A DNA stretch of 64,000 nucleotides from Sulfuricurvum sp. (GTDB taxonomy: Bacteria; Campylobacterota; Campylobacteria; Campylobacterales; Sulfurimonadaceae): contig JAUYRN010000005.1 in NCBI GenBank assembly GCA_030696775.1, positions 186,001 through 250,000 on the forward strand, written 5' to 3'. A program made the translations under genes and the position numbers. Shown piece after piece: positions 57,191 through 64,000 of this stretch (the stretch's first letter is position 1; every line of letters begins with the position of its first letter). The notes beneath the pieces were generated by a model, which saw only the letters and a program-made list of their open reading frames with translations, did not search any database and was not told the DNA's origin.

Positions 57191-59227
57191 CTAAATTGCT
57201 TCGGGCTTACCTGTAAAGTAACCTTGTGAATAGTCAATACCAATATTTTTTGCGATATTGTATACTGCCTCAGTACAGACAAATTCTGCGATTGTTGTCT
57301 TGCCTGCTTTTTTGGCAAACTCGACAATGGTCTCAACAATCATTCGTGCTTGAGGATTGGTGTCTATGTGTTGAATGAGACTTCCATCTATTTTAATAAT
57401 GTCAATATCCAGGGCAAGAAGATAATTAAAATTAGAGTAACCGCTACCAAAATCATCGATTGCAATATTACATCCGTACTCTTTTACCATTTGAATAAAA
57501 TTGATAACATCAGAGTGATCATGCAATGCTTCACTTTCTAAAATTTCAAATACAACTCGCTTTGCAATGTCGGGATTTTGTTCTAATATTGTTTGTATCA
57601 TCACAACGGTTTCATGACTGGTGATATCATCAATAGAAAGATTGAGTGAAAATTTATAGGGCTGTGTGCGCATCACTTCAAAACTTTTTTGAACCATAAT
57701 TCGTGTCAATGTTGGATAATACTTAGACTCTTTAATGACATCTAAATATTCAAAAATAGATTTTACTTCACCATCTTCCATAATAAGTCTGGCAAGTGCT
57801 TCATATTTTTCAATTTCTCCGGTAAGAAAAGAAACAATGGGCTGAAAATGAGGAATAAGGCGATCATTAGCAACTGCATTGTGTAATTCATGTGTCTTGA
57901 GCATATTTTCTTGAACGAATTTCTGTAAATTGAGTCCGTCATGGTAAAGTATCAACTCCTTAGAATAATCTTTTTTTATTGATTTTAGCGCCATATCTGA
58001 CGTCTCCAGTAATGGAGATTGCGTTGATATAGCCAGTGTGATCGAAAGGGAAGTTTCTATCCCTTCGATGATGATAGGTTCTTGTTTAAATTCAAGTAAA
58101 AGCTTATTAGCGAGAGCCTCAAGATCAAAGTCTTTTTCATGTTTGATTAGAATTCCAAACTCATCGCCACCAAGACGATAAAATTTAGGATTATTCCAAG
58201 ATGCACAAAGCTTATATAAGCGTTGAGTTACAATGGCAAGAATTTTATCTCCTGACGCAATTCCATAAAAGTCATTGTAGTTTTTAAATTTATTGATATT
58301 GATTAAAAAAAGTGCTGAAGGTGGTGCATTACGAATGTCACCTTCATATGCTTTTCGGCTTCCAAGTCCTGTAAGCCGATCGGTGAGAATCTCATTTTCA
58401 CTACGAATAAGAAAATAGATGATTAGCCCTAAGCTAGAGATATACAAGGCTATGAGGAAATAAGAAAAGAATTGAACGATAGAGAGTTCGATACGGTCCT
58501 CATTAAAAAAGTTTTGGCGTAACTCTAGGAGAGCTTTTTCTGTCTCTAAGTTTTCAAGCTTTTCAATTGAGTCCTTGTACTGAGGGAAAAAATTACGAAA
58601 AACTTTTATATTGCTGATCACTGCAGTTAAAATTTCTTGTTTATGGGAGTCTTTAAACTGATGAGTGGAAAGAACATCGATTCTTTGGTCAAGTTGGTCA
58701 ATCAATTGAGAATCAAGTGAATTTTTGGCCAATAGAACGATACTGCTGATTGCAGTTAGTCTTGTTAAAAAAAGGCGTTCGTCTGGATGGCTATTGTTAA
58801 AAGTGACAATGGCATTATTTTGTAAAATAGGAAGTGCCATAGTTGCATTTTTGATGGCAGAATTGGCAGTTTGAAAATCATAAATACTTTCTATTTTATA
58901 TTGCAAGGCTTGATGATATGCTTTTATTGCTTGAAGTGTTTTTGGGTGATTATTTTTAAGATGTTGATTATTTTCAAGTATTGCAATGATTTTTTCTACG
59001 GTAGCAATTTTTTGGATTATACCGTCTTGGTTGAGATAGAGAAAAAAACCGCTGCGCAATACTTCATAATCAAGTGATTTTTCGCCTGTTTCAATGGTGT
59101 TGATTTCGTACGTTACCTGTTGACGTTTATGAAAATAATTTTCAGAAAATTTATTAAAATATAGAAGGGATACAAGAGCAATAATACCGACAATTAAGGC
59201 AAGCATTATTTTGAGAGAGAGCCTCAT
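57191..59227 (-). CDS. Membrane GGDEF-EAL c-di-GMP enzyme
   Basis: This 678-residue protein has two membrane helices (residues about 7-25 and ISSLGLIIYFLIRSE around 275) flanking a helical periplasmic sensor, a GGDEF domain with intact YRLGGDEFGILI and an EAL domain with intact YEALARLI, IAIDDFGSGYSNF and IIKIDGSLIQHI. It may act as cyclase, phosphodiesterase or both. The EAL half is close to the protein at 28192. Its start overlaps the dihaem peroxidase stop by ATGA. Confidence 0.94.
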   Translation of the reverse strand: MRLSLKIMLALIVGIIALVSLLYFNKFSENYFHKRQQVTYEINTIETGEKSLDYEVLRSGFFLYLNQDGIIQKIATVEKIIAILENNQHLKNNHPKTLQAIKAYHQALQYKIESIYDFQTANSAIKNATMALPILQNNAIVTFNNSHPDERLFLTRLTAISSIVLLAKNSLDSQLIDQLDQRIDVLSTHQFKDSHKQEILTAVISNIKVFRNFFPQYKDSIEKLENLETEKALLELRQNFFNEDRIELSIVQFFSYFLIALYISSLGLIIYFLIRSENEILTDRLTGLGSRKAYEGDIRNAPPSALFLININKFKNYNDFYGIASGDKILAIVTQRLYKLCASWNNPKFYRLGGDEFGILIKHEKDFDLEALANKLLLEFKQEPIIIEGIETSLSITLAISTQSPLLETSDMALKSIKKDYSKELILYHDGLNLQKFVQENMLKTHELHNAVANDRLIPHFQPIVSFLTGEIEKYEALARLIMEDGEVKSIFEYLDVIKESKYYPTLTRIMVQKSFEVMRTQPYKFSLNLSIDDITSHETVVMIQTILEQNPDIAKRVVFEILESEALHDHSDVINFIQMVKEYGCNIAIDDFGSGYSNFNYLLALDIDIIKIDGSLIQHIDTNPQARMIVETIVEFAKKAGKTTIAEFVCTEAVYNIAKNIGIDYSQGYFTGKPEAI

Positions 59228-60141
59228 TTGATAATCATTTTGCTTGGAATTTGGCCGGTTAGTGTGTTTAAAAAAGAGGTAACATCTTGAATTTCTTTTG
59301 CAGACAGCTTTGTACCAAGATTGTGCATGGCCATAATTTTAAGAGCCCCTTGAAGTGTTTCGGCACTTCCATCATGAAAATAGGGAGCAGTTAAAGCAAT
59401 GTTTCGTAATGATGGGACTTTAAAAACATTTTTATCATTTTCACGCTTTGTGAGGGTATATCGGTCATCGGTTGTTAAGGTCCGTGTAATTGGGATAATA
59501 ACTCCAAACTTTTGAAACGAATTACCTCCCATATTGACTCCGTTATGACAACTCGCGCACCCAAGTGTCTTAAATAAAGTGTATCCACGTAATTCTTCAG
59601 TACTTAAAATGACTTCTCCACGTAAAAAACGATCAAATTTACTATTTGGAGTAATTAGTGTCTTTTCATATTCAGAAATTACACCTGCTATATCGGCAAT
59701 AGTGATGGATGATCGTCCTGTAATCTTATAAAAGGAATCACGATAGGCGGCATTGCTATTTATTCTTTTTTCAAGTTGCGCTGTTGTCATATCCATTTCG
59801 GCTGGATTATGAATAGGTCCTACAACTTGATCTGTAAGATTTTTAGCACGACCATTCCAAAATTGCTTAAAATTGAATACAGCATTAAAAACACTTGGCG
59901 ATTGCATGTTACCTTTTTTTCCGTTGACACCGATTGACATAGGACGAGGATCAGCACCACCGTGGTTGAAATCATGGCAAGAGGCACAAGCAATTGTTTG
60001 ATCACGAGAGAGAATCGTATCAAAAAACAAATTTTTACCTAAAGAAGCTTTTTCATAGTTATAGGGAATTTTTTGAGGAATAGGAGTAATTGGCTCAACG
60101 GCATTAAGAAGCAATGGAGCAAGAAATAATAAAAATCGCAT
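59224..60141 (-). CDS. Soluble dihaem cytochrome c peroxidase
   Basis: This 305-residue protein has a signal peptide (MRFLLFLAPLLLNA), two haem sites (CASCHDFNHGG near residue 52 and CASCHNGVNMGG near residue 197) and the second-domain signature VPSLRNIALTAPYFHDGS. It reduces hydrogen peroxide in the periplasm with electrons from cytochrome c. It differs from the lipoprotein at 14380 in lacking a lipid anchor and being shorter. It is co-translated with the following GGDEF-EAL gene. Confidence 0.93.
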   Translation of the reverse strand: MRFLLFLAPLLLNAVEPITPIPQKIPYNYEKASLGKNLFFDTILSRDQTIACASCHDFNHGGADPRPMSIGVNGKKGNMQSPSVFNAVFNFKQFWNGRAKNLTDQVVGPIHNPAEMDMTTAQLEKRINSNAAYRDSFYKITGRSSITIADIAGVISEYEKTLITPNSKFDRFLRGEVILSTEELRGYTLFKTLGCASCHNGVNMGGNSFQKFGVIIPITRTLTTDDRYTLTKRENDKNVFKVPSLRNIALTAPYFHDGSAETLQGALKIMAMHNLGTKLSAKEIQDVTSFLNTLTGQIPSKMIIK

Positions 60142-60216
60142 TTCTTTTAAGTCCTGATTACGAAAGTATTTTCATTGTATCGCTACACAGCTTAACGCAC
60201 TCTTGAATACAAATAA

Positions 60217-60507
60217 TCATCTTCCACCAAACTTCTTTGTCCACCACTCTTGAGGGGTGAGGGTTTTATTCTGTAAAAATTCTTCATCAAAATTGTATTC
60301 GTAAGTTGAACAATATTCGAGCAATATGGCATATGCTTCATTGATTTGTATGCTCATAGCGTGGGCTGTTTTTTCATCATCAGGATGCTTGTCAGGATGC
60401 CATTGTTTCATCATTGTTTTATAGCGGGTTTTGATTTCAGAGAGAGTAGCTTTGTCACTCAGACCAAGGAGCGTTTTGGCCTTTATGAGTGTGTCAAAGG
60501 AGAGCAT
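60217..60507 (-). CDS. Short J-domain protein
   Basis: This 96-residue protein carries a J domain (LLGLSDKATLSEIKTRYKTM, then WHPDKHPDD with the essential HPD) and no glycine-rich or zinc region. It should stimulate an Hsp70 on a specific client. It begins 12 bases after ftsZ, so it may be in the division operon, although the ribosome binding site is weak. Confidence 0.88.
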   Translation of the reverse strand: MLSFDTLIKAKTLLGLSDKATLSEIKTRYKTMMKQWHPDKHPDDEKTAHAMSIQINEAYAILLEYCSTYEYNFDEEFLQNKTLTPQEWWTKKFGGR

Positions 60508-60519
60508 ATTTAGTAGTAT

Positions 60520-61644
60520 TTAGTCTTTTTGTTGACGCATAAACGTTGGAACGTCTAGGAAGTCTTCACTGTAATCGCCATTAGAAACCATCGCAGCTCG
60601 GACAACTACACGAGGTTTGACTGCAATGTCTTTATTCTCAAATTCGCTGTTATTGATGCCTTGAGAAGCTCTTTTTTCAAAACCTGTAGCAACAAGAGTG
60701 ATGCGAATAAAATCAATAGGAAGATCTTTATTAGTGGTTGTTCCAAAAATAACTTCGGCACTGTCATCAACACTTTTTTGCACTATTTCCATGGCTGAAC
60801 TAATTTCCATAAATGGATATTCAGGATGCATATTGAAGTGAACCAAAACACCTAATGCGCCGTTGATTGACATGTTGTCAAGCAATGGAGATTCAATAGC
60901 GTTTTTAATCGCTTCATTCGCTGCATTATCACCTGTATATTCACCGACACCCATGAGTGCCAATCCACGATGGCTCATTACGGTTTGTAAGTCTGCGAAG
61001 TCAAGATTGATATCATCTTCACCGCTTGCTAAAATCACACCAGATGTACCGCTAACGGCGCGAGCAAGAACACTGTCAACGATTTTGAAGCTCTCTTTGA
61101 TCCCCATTTTTGGATCAATGATTGAAAGAAGTTTATCATTAGGGATAACAACAATCGAATCGGATTCATTTTTGAGTTCTTCAAGACCCTCTTCGGCAAG
61201 TTTAAGACGTTTACGTCCTTCAAAAGAAAAAGGCTTAGTGACAACAGCAATCGTCAATGCTCCACACTCTTTAGCTATTTTAGCGATGATAGGAGCTGCA
61301 CCAGTACCTGTTCCACCACCTAAACCTGCAGCAACGAAAACAATGTCTGCACCATCAAGAGCACGACGAAGATCTTCATAACTTTCAAGAGCCGATTCTT
61401 TACCAACTTCAGGTTTCATCCCTGCGCCCAAACCTTTGGTTAGTTTAGCACCCAATTGAATTTTGATAGCAGCTGAGCCTTGCTCCAATACTTGGGCATC
61501 GGTGTTTGCAATAATGAGTTCAATCCCAGGAATTTGCTCTTTGAGCATAAAGCCGATCATGTTACCGCCGCCGCCGCCAACGCCGACTGCTACGATACGT
61601 GCCCCTGTTAATGATGATGATTCGTTAATTGAAAATGGTTCCAT
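60520..61644 (-). CDS. ftsZ: Cell-division GTPase FtsZ
   Basis: This 374-residue tubulin homologue has VGVGGGGGNMIG, the tubulin signature AAGLGGGTGTGAAP near residue 107, and the T7-loop region (NLDFADLQTVM). The C-terminal tail SEDFLDVPTFMRQQKD is the FtsA-binding peptide. AAGGAG precedes the ATG. It follows ftsA, as in other members of the phylum. Confidence 0.98.
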   Translation of the reverse strand: MEPFSINESSSLTGARIVAVGVGGGGGNMIGFMLKEQIPGIELIIANTDAQVLEQGSAAIKIQLGAKLTKGLGAGMKPEVGKESALESYEDLRRALDGADIVFVAAGLGGGTGTGAAPIIAKIAKECGALTIAVVTKPFSFEGRKRLKLAEEGLEELKNESDSIVVIPNDKLLSIIDPKMGIKESFKIVDSVLARAVSGTSGVILASGEDDINLDFADLQTVMSHRGLALMGVGEYTGDNAANEAIKNAIESPLLDNMSINGALGVLVHFNMHPEYPFMEISSAMEIVQKSVDDSAEVIFGTTTNKDLPIDFIRITLVATGFEKRASQGINNSEFENKDIAVKPRVVVRAAMVSNGDYSEDFLDVPTFMRQQKD

Positions 61645-61663
61645 ATTTGCTCCTTAGGTGTGA

Positions 61664-63103
61664 TTAAAATAGTTGTGTTGCCCAATTCCAAAACTTGGCG
61701 ATTGGATTTGGTTCTTCGGTTTGACGAGTTGAATTGTTTGAGATATTGACCATTTTAGATGCTTCTGCTTTTGGTTTCGTATCTACTCTTGGTGCACTTT
61801 TAGGTGGAGTTGATGAAGCAGGTTTAGACTGCGTCGATGATGAATACGAAGGTGGGATCGAATACTCAATCTCAACTTCTTCTTCAGCATGAGGTGCATC
61901 ATGATGTAATACTTCTTCACCCGAATGACGCATACGTTTATTGACATCGATCTCATATCGTGTGTATCCATCAGCTGCGTATTTGATAAGTCCTACCGCT
62001 CCTGAATAAGAAGGATCACGAAGGGTATCAAACAAACCGCCCATATCTGAAGGTTTTGCAAGGCGGACAGGCATATTGTCTAAAATAGCAACCGCAAGCT
62101 CGCGAAGCCCTTCAATTTTGGTGAATCCGCCGGTAAGGACAACACCTGCACCCAAATGTTCTTTCAATCCGCTTTTTTCTAAGGATTGCGCAATAATCAT
62201 CAACGTTTCTTCTACACGAGCATAAATAACATTGTGGACCACTTCAAGTGAAACTTCATGCGTTGCATTTTCATCACCGATTACAGGTAGTTCGATCAAA
62301 TCATTGCTCGGCGCATAAAGAGAACCGTAATTCATTTTTACATTGTCAGCAGTTTGCAATGGTGTGTGCAATGCCATAGAGAGGTCATTGGTAATATGGT
62401 TAGAACCGACACCTAAAAAGTCGTTATAACGGATGGCATGACCAGAATGGATCACTATGTTACTTGTATTTCCACCCATATCTACAACAGCAGCACCCAA
62501 CTCTTTTTCATCGTGATTAAGTACAGCGATAGCGGAAGCGTAACCGCTTAAAACTACACTTTCTACATCCACACCGGCAGCTTTGACTGCTTTGCGTAAA
62601 TTATTCAGATTGCTTTTAACGGTTGTAATAATATGCGTTTCAACTTCCAAACGGGATGCATTCATTCCAAGAGGATCTTCGATGAAATCTTGATCGTCTA
62701 CTTTGAAGTTATAAGGAAGTGCGTGAAGTACTTCAAATTCATTGGGTATGTTTGCATTGTAAAGAGAGGTGTGCATAACACGATTAATCTCTTTGAGGGT
62801 AATCTCTTTATCAGGGATATTAACAATACCGCTTGAGTTTAAACTTTTAGTGTAGGCACCCGAGATAGTTACGATTGCACTTTTTAAATCAGTTCCTGCT
62901 ACACGCTTGGCATCATTGAGAGCATTCTTAATTGATTTAGACGCTAGCTCAATATTAGTGATACTTCCTTTTCGAAGTCCCTGCGCTTTGGCTATACCTG
63001 CTCCAATAATTTGAGCACTGTTGTCATCACCAATCTCTGCGATAATGGCACAGATTTTTGTCGATCCGATATCGATGGCTAAAACCGTTCGTTTCAAAAT
63101 CAA
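61664..63103 (-). CDS. ftsA: Cell-division actin-like protein FtsA
   Basis: This 479-residue protein has the phosphate-binding motifs AIDIGSTKICAIIAE and VVDMGGNTSNIVI, the ATP-binding VVLTGGFTKIEGL, and a C-terminal amphipathic helix (AKFWNWATQLF) for membrane binding. A long Ser/Pro/Lys-rich linker of about 80 residues precedes the helix. Its start overlaps the PPIase gene stop (ATGA). Confidence 0.97.
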   Translation of the reverse strand: MILKRTVLAIDIGSTKICAIIAEIGDDNSAQIIGAGIAKAQGLRKGSITNIELASKSIKNALNDAKRVAGTDLKSAIVTISGAYTKSLNSSGIVNIPDKEITLKEINRVMHTSLYNANIPNEFEVLHALPYNFKVDDQDFIEDPLGMNASRLEVETHIITTVKSNLNNLRKAVKAAGVDVESVVLSGYASAIAVLNHDEKELGAAVVDMGGNTSNIVIHSGHAIRYNDFLGVGSNHITNDLSMALHTPLQTADNVKMNYGSLYAPSNDLIELPVIGDENATHEVSLEVVHNVIYARVEETLMIIAQSLEKSGLKEHLGAGVVLTGGFTKIEGLRELAVAILDNMPVRLAKPSDMGGLFDTLRDPSYSGAVGLIKYAADGYTRYEIDVNKRMRHSGEEVLHHDAPHAEEEVEIEYSIPPSYSSSTQSKPASSTPPKSAPRVDTKPKAEASKMVNISNNSTRQTEEPNPIAKFWNWATQLF

Positions 63104-64000
63104 ATCCCCTCTGCATAGATTTCTATTGGATACTTACTCTCAAGCATTTTTAACAGCTTTTGATTGAGTAAATTTCCTTTTAGCTTCATAACGGTGTTAT
63201 CATCAGCTATTGTTGTATCTTGAAGCAACTTTTGTTCCAAAACGTTATAAAGAATCACATTTCCAGTTTCTAAAGTTAAAAACCCTTGTTTTTGTTTGGA
63301 TGCAAATAATTTGTTAACAAATTCAGTCGATTCTTGATCCGATAAACCGGCTAATTTAGAACTTTCTTTACGTGTTATGAAATCACTTACTGTTCCATGA
63401 AATGTTTTAAAACTGTTTTGCGCTAACTCTTGAAGTTTGGCTTTTTTCATCTCATAAGTGTAACCGATGTTAGCTTCAGCTTTTGCTTCTTCATAGGTTT
63501 TCGGCATAGTCGGATTGAGTTTTTCGAACTTAATGATAACGTATTCGTTATTCACTTTCCGTGGTTTCAAAAATGCTTTTTGAGTGTTGAGTGCCATAAT
63601 TTCTTTTAACAGTTCAGGTGAGAAAGTTTTACTATCAGAAGATAGATTTATCTTTTCAACTGTTACGGATGAGTTAAGTGAACCTTTTTTAAAATCAATG
63701 TAACGACGAAGAGCTTCTTTTTGAGTTGCTTCATCATTTAAGGCTGCAATAACTTGCGCTCGTGCTTGAGCTAATTCAAGCATTTTGCCGTCATTAGAAG
63801 TAAAAGAGTGCATATTTGATTGATAATAGCTATTTATGTCTGCTTCAGTTGGATTTGTACTTAGAAGCGGTTGACGAACTAAAGAGAGGTCGTACGTCGC
63901 CACTTTTTTATAATTGTTTTTATTCTTTTCCCAGTAACCTTTTAAAGCTGTTTCATCCGAAGTGATTGTGAGCATATCTGGAGTGAGAACCTTATAATCG
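63100..64000 (-). CDS. Peptidyl-prolyl isomerase (PpiD/SurA-like), cut by window end
   Basis: The track starts at 63975, but the frame stays open to the window end (residues DYKVLTPD precede that Met), so the gene is truncated here and continues beyond 64000. The visible C-terminal 300 residues include YWEKNKNNYKK, a helical SurA/PpiD-like region and a parvulin-like segment. PpiD-type chaperones help fold periplasmic and outer-membrane proteins. It overlaps ftsA by four bases. Confidence 0.85.
   Translation of the reverse strand, partial: DYKVLTPDMLTITSDETALKGYWEKNKNNYKKVATYDLSLVRQPLLSTNPTEADINSYYQSNMHSFTSNDGKMLELAQARAQVIAALNDEATQKEALRRYIDFKKGSLNSSVTVEKINLSSDSKTFSPELLKEIMALNTQKAFLKPRKVNNEYVIIKFEKLNPTMPKTYEEAKAEANIGYTYEMKKAKLQELAQNSFKTFHGTVSDFITRKESSKLAGLSDQESTEFVNKLFASKQKQGFLTLETGNVILYNVLEQKLLQDTTIADDNTVMKLKGNLLNQKLLKMLESKYPIEIYAEGI

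Noticed and set aside
1-64000. tRNA, rRNA, CRISPR array, insertion sequence, prophage
   Set aside because: Intergenic gaps are short and were read through; no cloverleaf, repeat-spacer pattern, transposase or phage gene was seen.

Overview
The window looks like chromosome of a free-living Campylobacterota (Epsilonproteobacteria) bacterium, most like the Sulfuricurvum/Sulfurimonas group. The basis is the overall protein flavour: a ppiase-ftsA-ftsZ cluster, HD-GYP and GGDEF/EAL sensors with a recurring Campylobacterota-type sensor module, multihaem cytochromes, cytochrome c peroxidases, and pseudopilins processed after Ala. Base composition is moderate to AT-rich and genes are tightly packed with many ATGA and TAATG overlaps. 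The genus call is inference. No tRNA, rRNA, CRISPR array, transposase or phage gene was seen, and no gene-free gap exceeds 300 bases.

Layout. 1-7 kb: nitrate assimilation part 1, with a 5' nitrite reductase fragment and cobA on the minus strand, a divergent precorrin-2 dehydrogenase, msrB, then an nrt ABC nitrate importer followed by an outer-membrane porin. 7-16 kb: a nine-haem lipoprotein cytochrome, an OmpR-type two-component pair, a PhoX-like lipoprotein, a MauG/CCP-type dihaem lipoprotein and a small lytic transglycosylase. 16-18 kb: a lipoprotein overlapping a secreted GHSQG hydrolase. 18-28 kb: a full divergent type II secretion locus (gspK-L-M-N-C-D-E-F one way, gspG-H-I-J the other). 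28-34 kb: a PAS-GGDEF-EAL protein, an Rrf2 regulator with a PDC membrane sensor, a NYN-domain protein and Tex.

34-38.4 kb: nitrate assimilation part 2, a four-gene run narK, PP2C/protein-kinase fusion, degenerate receiver, outer-membrane protein. 38.5-42 kb: an outer-membrane porin, a small phosphate-binding-like periplasmic protein and an HD-GYP sensor in one operon, then mscL. 42-51 kb: a large GAF-PAS-GGDEF-EAL protein, an unknown protein, a macAB-tolC type export operon and a DTW-domain tRNA modifier. 51-57 kb: an unlisted 44-residue secreted peptide, a TonB-dependent receptor, an M48 protease with prmC, and DUF4149 with an MlaF-like ATPase. 57-64 kb: a dihaem peroxidase translationally coupled to a GGDEF-EAL protein, a J-domain protein, ftsZ, ftsA and a peptidyl-prolyl isomerase cut by the window end.

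The most interesting regulatory signal is a near-identical AT-rich motif (17 of 17 bases identical between nrtA and narK, a close variant at cobA). It sits 72-91 bases before the start codons of the three nitrate-assimilation operons, at the same distance from each likely -10 box. These operons also share a small quasi-palindromic leader motif around the ribosome binding site. Together these suggest a common nitrate or nitrogen regulon whose control may involve the kinase/phosphatase fusion encoded behind narK. Other signals are a family of composite hairpin repeats (four places), a shared N-terminal domain in the nonahaem cytochrome and the PhoX-like lipoprotein, a lipoprotein/hydrolase pair next to the type II secretion genes, and a sensor module shared by a histidine kinase and the HD-GYP protein.
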